A model generated the notes under the pieces. That model was not told where the DNA came from. It ran no database searches and was given only the letters and a program-made list of their open reading frames with translations. Shown piece by piece: positions 23,580 to 28,844 of a stretch of 35,076 nucleotides of DNA (positions are counted from its first letter, which is position 1; each line of letters opens with the position of its first letter). The stretch comes from a virus: positions 1 to 35,076 of the IMG/VR virus record IMGVR_UViG_3300009151_000020; one strand, given 5' to 3'. The position numbers and the translations under genes were made by a program.

Positions 23580-24264
23580 GTGTAACCTGCGCGAAAGGTT
23601 GATTCTCTGCGTGTAATGGAGCGGGTGGGTCGGTGTCGCGCCGCCGCTGTTCTGGCTGGTCGCCAGTCATCGCCTGCTTCACCCGCTTTGGATATGGTTT
23701 TGCTAATGGTGCAATCTTAGCACTCATCATCTTGTCAAGTGGCATTAGGTATCTGTGCTTTCCAGTTACAACCTTTTTAGGCAAGTTGCTTTGGTTTACA
23801 CCAGCATCATCAACTGTCTTTTTGTGTGACCACTTCCCTTTGTAAAAGACTTTTAGTGCCTTGCAACTTGGCCCAGTGTAAAGCCAGTTGCAGGCTTGGT
23901 AAATCCCACCATGATGGCCTTGATCTGGGTCAGCATAAGAAACTATCAAACGCAAACCTTTTTGTGACTTCACCAAAAACCTTACTGCCAATGCCATTAT
24001 TTTACTAACTGGCACTTCATGCTTTGTCAGAGCAATCCTTGTTAACTCACAACCATCCTCTTGCTGTAAGCCAAAAGGTTTAAGCATATTGTTATTAGCA
24101 CCTCTGCTAAAGATGACAACCCCAATAAACTTATTATCTTCCCATGCTGCTACTTTGACCAGTTTACCAACAGGCAGACATTTGCTGTAATGCCAATTTA
24201 AACAAGCATACTTAGCAGCCTCATGGCTTGCCCAGTCAATTTTAAGCTCAGGCTTGTCTTGCAT
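23572..24264 (-). CDS. Mom-like DNA adenine modification protein (230 aa)
   Basis: The start at ATG 24264 is chosen; an extension to 24294 needs a TTG and lacks support. Residues about 8-130 look like the Mom family, which has an acetyltransferase-like fold and makes N6-(carbamoylmethyl)adenine in phage Mu. Landmarks are NWHYSKCLPVGK (23-34), FIGVVIFSRGANNNM (46-60), ELTRIAL with Arg77, and SYADPDQGHHGGIYQACNW with Asp112 and Tyr122. The last 60 residues are a basic, proline-rich tail. It lies between a ParB-like gene and the terminase genes, so DNA may be modified just before packaging. Family assignment is from memory of the conserved blocks. Confidence 0.78.
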   Translation of the reverse strand: MQDKPELKIDWASHEAAKYACLNWHYSKCLPVGKLVKVAAWEDNKFIGVVIFSRGANNNMLKPFGLQQEDGCELTRIALTKHEVPVSKIMALAVRFLVKSQKGLRLIVSYADPDQGHHGGIYQACNWLYTGPSCKALKVFYKGKWSHKKTVDDAGVNQSNLPKKVVTGKHRYLMPLDKMMSAKIAPLAKPYPKRVKQAMTGDQPEQRRRDTDPPAPLHAENQPFAQVTHG

Positions 24265-24751
24265 CGAACTCTTTCCCGCAATGAGGACAAGCAATCCACT
24301 TCGGTTCGAGTTCGTCCAACTTTCCTTGATCGTCCTCTGTTCCTGGTTGGAAGTCTGGCGTATTCAATGCTGCAATCTCATCGGCTGTAAACCCAGTCAT
24401 ATCCAGGTCGAAGCTCATGTCCTTCAGGTCTGTCAACTCAACCGCCAGCATTTCATCGTCCCACCCAGCATTGAGTGCCAGCTTGTTATCAGCAATAACA
24501 TAGGCTTTTTTCTGTGCCTCTGTCAAATGCGTGAGCCTGATGCTTGGTAGGTCAGCTAGTCCTAGCTTTCTCGCTGCCATCACTCTGCCATGCCCTGCGA
24601 TGATGCTTCCAGTCTCGTCGATCAGCACCGGATTCGTGAAGCCGAACTCTTTGATGCTTGCTGCAATCTGCGCTACCTGACCGTCTGAATGCGTGCGGCT
24701 GTTCCGAGCATACGGAATAAGCGCCTCTATTTTCACCTGTTCAATTTTCAT
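24248..24751 (-). CDS. ParB/Srx-fold protein with C-terminal zinc-ribbon-like end (167 aa)
   Basis: Residues 5-70 form a ParB N-terminal domain (IPYARNSRTHSDGQVAQIAASIKEFGFTNPVLID, then GHGRVMAARKLGL). The GHGR box is at 53-56. Residues about 75-110 (LTEAQKKAYVIADNKLALNAGWD) are the usual extension in phage ParB-like proteins. The end, CPHCGKEF, gives one CxxC pair. Phage ParB-like proteins often neighbour DNA methyltransferases; here the partner is Mom-like. There is no ParA or centromere array, so partitioning is unlikely. AGGAAAT precedes the ATG. It is the first gene of the late block and may regulate or modify DNA. Confidence 0.85.
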   Translation of the reverse strand: MKIEQVKIEALIPYARNSRTHSDGQVAQIAASIKEFGFTNPVLIDETGSIIAGHGRVMAARKLGLADLPSIRLTHLTEAQKKAYVIADNKLALNAGWDDEMLAVELTDLKDMSFDLDMTGFTADEIAALNTPDFQPGTEDDQGKLDELEPKWIACPHCGKEFDARQA

Positions 24752-24765
24752 GATTTCCTATAAGC

Positions 24766-24809
24766 AATAGCAACGTTTTTGTGAGCGCCCGTTACGCCCT
24801 ATTGCTATT
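24766..24809. promoter_or_regulatory. Inverted repeat in the late-operon leader
   Basis: AATAGCAA (24766-24773) and TTGCTATT (24802-24809) are perfect eight-base inverted arms separated by 28 bases. They lie in the predicted leader of the late transcript, with the right-hand end of the RNA hairpin just before the Shine-Dalgarno site of the ParB-like gene. This could be a protein-binding site or an RNA structure controlling late translation. Confidence 0.45.
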
Positions 24810-24856
24810 TACGGGTGGGGTTAGCCAGCGCGGTGAAGGAGAGAATACGCCTAAAC

Positions 24857-24862
24857 ATTATA
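24857..24862 (-). promoter_or_regulatory. Candidate -10 box of the late promoter
   Basis: The minus strand reads a consensus TATAAT about 105 bases before the ParB-like start. No good -35 box lies 17 bases upstream (the sequence there is close to TAAATT), so the promoter may need an activator. The adjacent palindrome at 24861-24879 overlaps its spacer. Confidence 0.45.
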
Positions 24863-24879
24863 CAACTTCTTATGTTGTA
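24861..24879. promoter_or_regulatory. Palindromic operator candidate (TACAAC-N7-GTTGTA)
   Basis: Perfect six-base arms surround a seven-base centre (TTCTTAT). The palindrome fills the spacer next to the candidate late -10 box, a typical location for a repressor or activator dimer. It differs from the TGCAA-N6-TTGCA element in the early region, so another protein probably binds here. Candidates in this genome are the ribbon-helix-helix-like 115-residue protein and the HTH protein at 33542-33865. Confidence 0.5.
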
Positions 24880-24979
24880 AATTTATTTTCATTTATGTGC
24901 ATATTTCTCACACAAGAGTCTTTTATGCGTATATTATTCTTACATCGGCTCAGTTCTGCCGCAACCCAAGGAGAGCAAA

Positions 24980-25165
24980 ATGCGCAAAACCCACCTGGCA
25001 CACACCGTAAAATTTGGCCCCATCTGCAAAAACGGTCGAATTGGCGGGGCACTTGGAGGCGAACACCTTACCGTTAAATTCTCAGAGTTTGTAAATGAAC
25101 CTGCAAACTACCAGTGCGAGCGATGCAAAGGAAGCAAGTTGTTCACTTTCTTATCACGCAAATAA
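24980..25165 (+). CDS. Small protein with CxxC motif (61 aa)
   Basis: A strong Shine-Dalgarno (AAGGAG) lies 6 bases before the ATG. The sequence has GALGGEHLTVKFSEFVN and ends in ANYQCERCKGSKLFTFLSRK, so one CxxC pair is present with another Cys near residue 16. It may be a small zinc-binding DNA- or RNA-contacting protein. It is the first gene of a two-gene plus-strand unit divergent from the late operon. I do not recognise the family. Confidence 0.7.
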   Translation: MRKTHLAHTVKFGPICKNGRIGGALGGEHLTVKFSEFVNEPANYQCERCKGSKLFTFLSRK

Positions 25166-25172
25166 AACACCT

Positions 25173-25188
25173 GCCCGGTTCGCCGGGC
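25173..25188 (+). terminator. Stable UUCG hairpin between the two plus-strand genes
   Basis: GCCCGG and CCGGGC close a TTCG tetraloop, one of the most stable RNA hairpins. It lies 7 bases after the 61-residue gene. There is no clear T-tract, so it may attenuate or stabilise the mRNA rather than terminate. Confidence 0.45.
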
Positions 25189-25212
25189 GTCATTTACCAC
25201 TGGAGAGAAAAA

Positions 25213-25560
25213 ATGAACTTCACATCAAGCGTAAACAAAATCGCAAACAGCAACCGGCCCTTTGCGGTTGTCGTTGCATATCAAATATCAGTCTATCCTA
25301 AAGGTGAAGTCTTGAGCCAGCACAAGAGTCACGAGCTGGCAGAGGCAGCGATGAACGCGAGTCTTTTGGCTCGCAACGGCTGGTGCAAGATCATGGATGC
25401 CAGGGAATACGCCGAGCCTTTAAAAAAAGGTCGCCCTGCTGAACTCAAAGATGGTCGGGCAATCAACGTCTACCTCGATGCCGCATCGATCACCGCAGCA
25501 GAGGCGCTAGGCAACGGTTCGATAAGCGCCGGCATCAGAGCAGCACTTGCAGATAAATAA
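25213..25560 (+). CDS. Ribbon-helix-helix-like regulator (115 aa)
   Basis: The start at 25213 is preferred because GGAGAG lies about 6 bases upstream; an in-frame start at 25114 would overlap the gene before. The N-terminal part is a small alpha/beta domain (FAVVVAYQISVYPKGEV, HELAEAAMNASLLARNG). The C-terminal 40 residues (GRAINVYLDAASITAAEALGNGSISAGIRAALA) match a ribbon-helix-helix pattern seen in plasmid and phage repressors. It is a candidate for binding the palindrome at 24861-24879. Its 3' end overlaps the minus-strand nuclease gene by 91 bases. Confidence 0.75.
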   Translation: MNFTSSVNKIANSNRPFAVVVAYQISVYPKGEVLSQHKSHELAEAAMNASLLARNGWCKIMDAREYAEPLKKGRPAELKDGRAINVYLDAASITAAEALGNGSISAGIRAALADK

Positions 25561-25880
25561 TCGCCCTGAAGCCCATCTGATGCGTTTGGATGGGCTTGTA
25601 CGTAGTAACTTCGCATGGTCTTGACGATTGTCTCAACTCCCTGCGTGTCTCGCACCAACGCCCGGATGCCTTTCCATTTCTCAGCCCATTCGGTTTGTAG
25701 TTCGTTTTCCTTTCCTTTGCCTGATTTCACCTCCACGAGCCACGTAATACCCTGCGTTGCTACCAGTAAGTCAGGCACACCTTTGCCCATTGCGGCTAGA
25801 GATAGCACCGAGCACCCCAATCGTCTGAAGCAATCGACGATTTCTGTGTGGTTTTTATCTATTTTTGATGCTCGCCGCAT
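25470..25880 (-). CDS. VRR-NUC-like nuclease (136 aa)
   Basis: The core has KGVPDLLV (Asp37 in a G-V-P-D motif) and WLVEVKSGKGKENELQTEW with Glu50 and Lys52. This is the PD-(D/E)xK nuclease arrangement of the VRR-NUC family, which cuts branched DNA or resolves junctions. The usual domain would end near residue 95. The extra C-terminal 40 residues are Ser/Ala/Pro-rich, and about 30 of them lie antisense to the ribbon-helix-helix gene. It is the last gene of the early minus-strand block and overlaps the Ref-like gene by 22 bases. Confidence 0.82.
   Translation of the reverse strand: MRRASKIDKNHTEIVDCFRRLGCSVLSLAAMGKGVPDLLVATQGITWLVEVKSGKGKENELQTEWAEKWKGIRALVRDTQGVETIVKTMRSYYVQAHPNASDGLQGDYLSASAALMPALIEPLPSASAAVIDAASR
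25570..25596. terminator. Hairpin between convergent genes
   Basis: AGCCCATC and GATGGGCT are perfect eight-base arms around an 11-base loop, 9 bases past the plus-strand stop at 25560. The stem lies inside the 3' part of the minus-strand nuclease gene. No T-tract is present on either side. It may mark the meeting point of the two transcripts. Confidence 0.4.
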
Positions 25881-26149
25881 ATCGCCCTCGTCTGCTCTAA
25901 TAACTCAAGTTCAGTACCGTAGCGCCGCTCAAATTCAGTTCGCCAGGGATGCCGGCTTACAGCTTCCGCATTATTCACCTGGCCTCGATGATGCACCGCG
26001 CACAGTCCAATCGCATGATAGTGCCCCATGCGTCTGCCACCGCTCAGGATGTGGTGAATCTCTGCGGGACTCTCATAGCCTGCTTGCCGGCATACGATGC
26101 AGCCATGCGCTCGTATGGCGTTGTGGAAACGCAGTTCGTCTTTGTTCAT
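25859..26149 (-). CDS. Ref-like HNH/RecA-dependent nuclease (96 aa)
   Basis: The protein carries CIVC at residues 17-20, IHHIL at 31-35, GLCAVHHRGQ with Cys50, His53 and His54, and SRHPWRTEFERRYGTELELL. This layout fits the phage Ref family (P1 recombination enhancement function), a small HNH enzyme with bound zinc that cuts DNA at RecA filaments. The length is short compared with P1 Ref (about 186) but typical of the core in lambdoid-type nin regions. It lies between NinB and VRR-NUC, both recombination proteins. It could equally be a general HNH endonuclease. Confidence 0.82.
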   Translation of the reverse strand: MNKDELRFHNAIRAHGCIVCRQAGYESPAEIHHILSGGRRMGHYHAIGLCAVHHRGQVNNAEAVSRHPWRTEFERRYGTELELLEQTRAICGEHQK

Positions 26150-26478
26150 CCTTCCACACTTTCATGAGCAGGTATTTTTATGCCTGCATGGTAACTCGCA
26201 GCGTTAAGCCATTCGAGCCACTCCGAGAATCGCTTTTTACCGTACCTGCTTGTTCTGCGTCCAAGCATAACCATGCCGCCCTGAAGTCCTGGCGAGATAC
26301 GCGGCGAAGTCTCACCTTCAAAAGCCGCAGTCAATATATCTTTCCATTCCTCGTCGGTAAGCCAACAAAGAGTACCGTTTATAGGCCATTGTTTTTGTTT
26401 TGCCCAGGCTTGCAGGATAGGCCATTGAACCGCATTCTGGCTTGAGTTGCGCCGCTCCTCACATATCGGGCAGTTCAT
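26146..26478 (-). CDS. ninB: NinB-like recombination protein (110 aa)
   Basis: The sequence reads QNAVQWPILQAWAKQKQWPINGTLCWLTDEEWKDILTAAF, then PRISPGLQGGMVMLGRRTSRYGKKRFSEWLEWL. These blocks match NinB (lambda Orf), which binds ssDNA-binding protein and helps load recombinases. A CPIC pair at residues 3-6 is an added N-terminal feature, perhaps a zinc knuckle. The overlap of four bases with both neighbours supports an operon with the Ref-like and 221-residue genes. Family assignment is clear; the exact function is inferred from lambda. Confidence 0.85.
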   Translation of the reverse strand: MNCPICEERRNSSQNAVQWPILQAWAKQKQWPINGTLCWLTDEEWKDILTAAFEGETSPRISPGLQGGMVMLGRRTSRYGKKRFSEWLEWLNAASYHAGIKIPAHESVEG

Positions 26479-27140
26479 GCAGCCACCTCTTTAATTTTGT
26501 AATCGTGGAAAACAACGCCGAGACTTGAATCGCCAACCTTGCAAGGTTTAACCCACACCTGCTTTCCAGATGGATGCTTGCGCCAGTGGCCACGACGATC
26601 ATGCAGCCGCGGGCTTGCATGTGTGCCGCCCTGGTTCTCTGCTTTCTCTTGTTTTGGTCCAATCTCGACTGTCGTCCAATCAAACGTAATTCCAGATTTA
26701 CCTGTTGCTTTGCGAACTCGATTAGCCCATGTGTTTTGTGGTGTTGCTCGATATCCGGTCGATGCTTTTGAAATCTTGTTCAGAGTAGCCAGGACCATTC
26801 TATGCACAGGCATTAACTCTTTATAAGTTATTTGTACATTTTTACGATACAGGCTTATTCCTTCGGAATGTTCGACGTAAGCATACGGCTCAAAATATTT
26901 CTTGTGCCACATTGACCCGCCGCTGACCGTTACCGAGTGTTCACCTTGGATCAGCCACAAAAAGAAATCTTTTCCTCCAGAATCAAGCCCGACAATGCCT
27001 GTGCGCTCAAAAGGTAAATGCATTATCACATCAGCAGGTATGCGTTCATCCTGGGCCGGCGGCACTTGCCCAACGTCGAACCATAGCGCTAACTCTGGCT
27101 CTGGGGAAAATTTAATCGCTTTCTGAATCAGCGGAGTCAT
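26475..27140 (-). CDS. Conserved phage hypothetical protein (221 aa)
   Basis: No family with known function is recognised. The N-terminal region (LALWFDVGQVPPAQDERIPADVIMHLPFERTGIVGLDSGG) is an alpha/beta domain. The C-terminal part (ASPRLHDRRGHWRKHPSGKQVWVKP, VGDSSLGVVFHDYKI) has the HxRRxHWR and GKxVWVxxxxVGD pattern that I have seen at the ends of phage early proteins. It lies in the recombination/replication operon, between NinB and an HTH gene, with four-base overlaps. A role in DNA metabolism is plausible but unsupported by catalytic motifs. Confidence 0.7.
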   Translation of the reverse strand: MTPLIQKAIKFSPEPELALWFDVGQVPPAQDERIPADVIMHLPFERTGIVGLDSGGKDFFLWLIQGEHSVTVSGGSMWHKKYFEPYAYVEHSEGISLYRKNVQITYKELMPVHRMVLATLNKISKASTGYRATPQNTWANRVRKATGKSGITFDWTTVEIGPKQEKAENQGGTHASPRLHDRRGHWRKHPSGKQVWVKPCKVGDSSLGVVFHDYKIKEVAA

Positions 27141-27358
27141 TGCACTTCCCCTACAAACTTCGGCGCTACCCAGGAATATTGCGCGACATGTTTCCCGTTA
27201 TCCAGCTCGATCATTTCTGATTTAACCGGATAGCCGGCACGTTGCAACTCAGTCATTCTCTGGCTCAGCGCCATGACTCCGTAGCGCTGTAGAGCGTCCA
27301 GAGTCGTAAGCAGTTCGCCCCGTTGCAAAGCATCCAATAACACTTCACGCTGGCTCAT
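27137..27358 (-). CDS. Helix-turn-helix protein (73 aa)
   Basis: The ATG at 27358 is chosen because GGGAGG lies about 5 bases upstream; an in-frame start at 27382 would lie deeper inside the P-like gene. The sequence (MSQREVLLDALQRGELLTTLDALQRYGVMALSQRMTELQRAGYPVKSEMIEL) matches small winged-helix HTH_39-type proteins that phages encode near replication genes. The final segment (GKHVAQYSWV) is a beta wing. It overlaps the P-like gene by 14 bases and the following gene by four. It may bind DNA to regulate or assist replication. Confidence 0.8.
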   Translation of the reverse strand: MSQREVLLDALQRGELLTTLDALQRYGVMALSQRMTELQRAGYPVKSEMIELDNGKHVAQYSWVAPKFVGEVQ

Positions 27359-27881
27359 ACGCCCTCCCTGTATCTGCTTCAATTACTTCCTTTGCCCACT
27401 TCGTTGCGATGTGCGGCATAGACTCTCCGTTTCGTTCTCGCTCCAGCAGTTCATAGGCCCATTGTTTTCCTGGAGACTTGGAAAGTATCTTTGTCTTTAT
27501 TTTCTCCATTGCGTCAACTCCGATCGTCGTCAAAACCTTAGGTGCCATCAGCATCGGCACAATCGGCTCTGGTGCTGCTTTGCAGAGCTGATAAAACTCC
27601 ACCGAGTTCGGAGGCCAGACCATTTCTTTCTGCATCCTGCCCAGAGCGTACTTAATCTGCTCGGCTGTCATATCGGCAAGCTGCTCGCCCCAGAACTCGC
27701 ACCATTCCAAAAATGTCTCGTCGTCAACAAAGAACGAAGTGAACTTAGCTTGGTAGATCGTCGAAAGACGCTTGTGCAGTGCGCGAACCCAAACTTCTTT
27801 GAGCCAGTTCGGTTGCCAGTTCTTGCTGTAGCAATTCGTCGATCCTGAGCCGGTTTGCTGGTGCTGGATTGTATTTTGCAA
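27345..27881 (-). CDS. Lambda P-like replication protein (178 aa, TTG start)
   Basis: A TTG at 27881 has AAGGAG exactly 6 bases upstream and gives MQNTIQHQQTGSGSTN as the start. Homology-like blocks begin at about residue 30: HKRLSTIYQAKFTSFF, LADMTAEQIKYALGRM and WPPNSVEFYQLCKA. These fit lambda P-type helicase loaders, which recruit the host DnaB helicase to the phage origin. The gene overlaps the upstream DUF1376 gene by 137 bases in another frame, which is unusually long. An in-frame ATG further upstream (28100) would deepen the overlap and lacks a ribosome site. The family call is moderate. Confidence 0.7.
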   Translation of the reverse strand: MQNTIQHQQTGSGSTNCYSKNWQPNWLKEVWVRALHKRLSTIYQAKFTSFFVDDETFLEWCEFWGEQLADMTAEQIKYALGRMQKEMVWPPNSVEFYQLCKAAPEPIVPMLMAPKVLTTIGVDAMEKIKTKILSKSPGKQWAYELLERERNGESMPHIATKWAKEVIEADTGRAYEPA

Positions 27882-28512
27882 TTTTCTCTCCTTGTTGCTG
27901 TTTAAGTGCGAATACGCCTTTCCAACCATTTGCCGTTGATTGATCCAGAACTGCGGCAACGTCCTGCCCCTGCGACTGCATAACCTGCAACTGCGACACG
28001 ATAAGCTGCTTTGCTCGATCAGTAAACGGTCCTTTGCCAGCCTGGCGTGATTCTGCGAATCCTTGCCAGGCTTGTAGAGGCATCCAATCGGGCACTGCAA
28101 AAATATGTTTTTCTTTATGGTTTATGGTTACTGGTTCTCGGTTCTCGGTTAGGGTTATTTTGGGTTCGGTGTGGCTAACCGGTGGGTTATTGGTGGGTTT
28201 ACTCTTTGGCCTTCCACCCTTGATTCCATTGGATTTTTGTTTTTGAAGGAACGAGTGATAAGCGGCAATTTCTAGGTCTGCTCGCTTGTTGCGGTAGCCT
28301 TCCTCGGTCAGCAGGAAGAACTCATCCAGGACCAATTTTACCGTTGCGGAGTCAACTCGCAAGCGTCTGGAAACCTGTGGGATATCGATGGGTATCGGCG
28401 TTTCGGTGTCGTAATAGACGTCGAGAAGTCGCCGGTAAGCTATATCTTCTAACGGCGTTAAATGTGCCGTGTGCTTAAGATAATCGCCAATATGATGTTG
28501 GTAGTAATACAT
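27745..28512 (-). CDS. DUF1376 (YdaU-like) replication-associated protein (255 aa)
   Basis: From the ATG at 28512, preceded by GGAGG 4 bases upstream, the protein begins MYYYQHHIGDYLKHTAHLTPLEDIAYRRLLDVYY. This is the classic DUF1376 start. The middle (RRLRVDSATVKLVLDEFF) looks like a winged helix, and a linker rich in Lys, Pro and Asn follows. The C-terminal region (VPDWMPLQAWQGFAESRQAGKGPFTDRAKQLIVSQLQ) resembles the tail of phage initiator proteins. It probably acts with the P-like protein in replication initiation. An earlier in-frame start at 28545 is rejected, as it lacks the strong ribosome site. Confidence 0.85.
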   Translation of the reverse strand: MYYYQHHIGDYLKHTAHLTPLEDIAYRRLLDVYYDTETPIPIDIPQVSRRLRVDSATVKLVLDEFFLLTEEGYRNKRADLEIAAYHSFLQKQKSNGIKGGRPKSKPTNNPPVSHTEPKITLTENREPVTINHKEKHIFAVPDWMPLQAWQGFAESRQAGKGPFTDRAKQLIVSQLQVMQSQGQDVAAVLDQSTANGWKGVFALKQQQGEKIAKYNPAPANRLRIDELLQQELATELAQRSLGSRTAQASFDDLPS

Positions 28513-28529
28513 TTTACCTCCAGTAAGGT

Positions 28530-28595
28530 AGTGATGCGCCGTCACCCAGTACTGGCTGGGATTAGCTTGCGTGGCCTGCCGACCAACGCATCACT
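28530..28595 (-). ncRNA. Predicted structured leader before the DUF1376 gene
   Basis: AGTGATGCG (28530-28538) and CGCATCACT (28587-28595) are perfect nine-base arms. Inside them CCCAG and CTGGG form a second stem (28545-28560). A third pairing, TGCGTGG with CCAACGCA (about 28568-28590), would compete with the outer stem. The element fills almost the whole 95-base gap between two minus-strand genes and ends just before the GGAGG of the DUF1376 gene. A translational switch, processing site or replication-associated structure is possible. No known RNA family is recognised. Confidence 0.4.
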
Positions 28596-28607
28596 GGTTA
28601 TTATAAA

Positions 28608-28805
28608 TCAAATTTCCTTCGCCTGCTCCATAAGTTGCTTGAGAATCACGCGCTGCCTTGCCATTGAAATCTTTGCCTTTGCTTTGCTGCAAGCAATGCA
28701 CGAGCCGTTGATCGTCCACCGCTTCGTCGCTGTGCAAATCTTGCACGCCGAGCCGTCAAAATGTTTCTCGCCCTGGGCTGCGGCTGTCATTCGCTGAGAT
28801 TGCAT
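28608..28805 (-). CDS. Small zinc-finger-like protein (65 aa)
   Basis: The start at 28805 (MQSQRMTAAAQ) has AAGGA about 7 bases upstream; an in-frame start at 28832 would lack it. Two Cys pairs, CKIC and CIAC, are separated by 13 residues (CKICTATKRWTINGSCIAC), a four-cysteine zinc-ribbon layout. The basic C-terminus (KAKAKISMARQRVILKQLM) fits nucleic-acid binding. It lies between the methyltransferase and replication genes. Small proteins of this type are common in phage early regions, but none has a defined function that I know. Confidence 0.75.
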   Translation of the reverse strand: MQSQRMTAAAQGEKHFDGSACKICTATKRWTINGSCIACSKAKAKISMARQRVILKQLMEQAKEI

Positions 28806-28844
28806 ATTTGTCCTTGTGTAAACCAACATCATAAACTAAAACAA

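Noticed and set aside
24248-24751. ParB-like gene as evidence for a phage-plasmid partition system
   Set aside because: No ParA gene and no cluster of centromere-type repeats is visible. Phage ParB-fold proteins of this size commonly accompany DNA modification genes.
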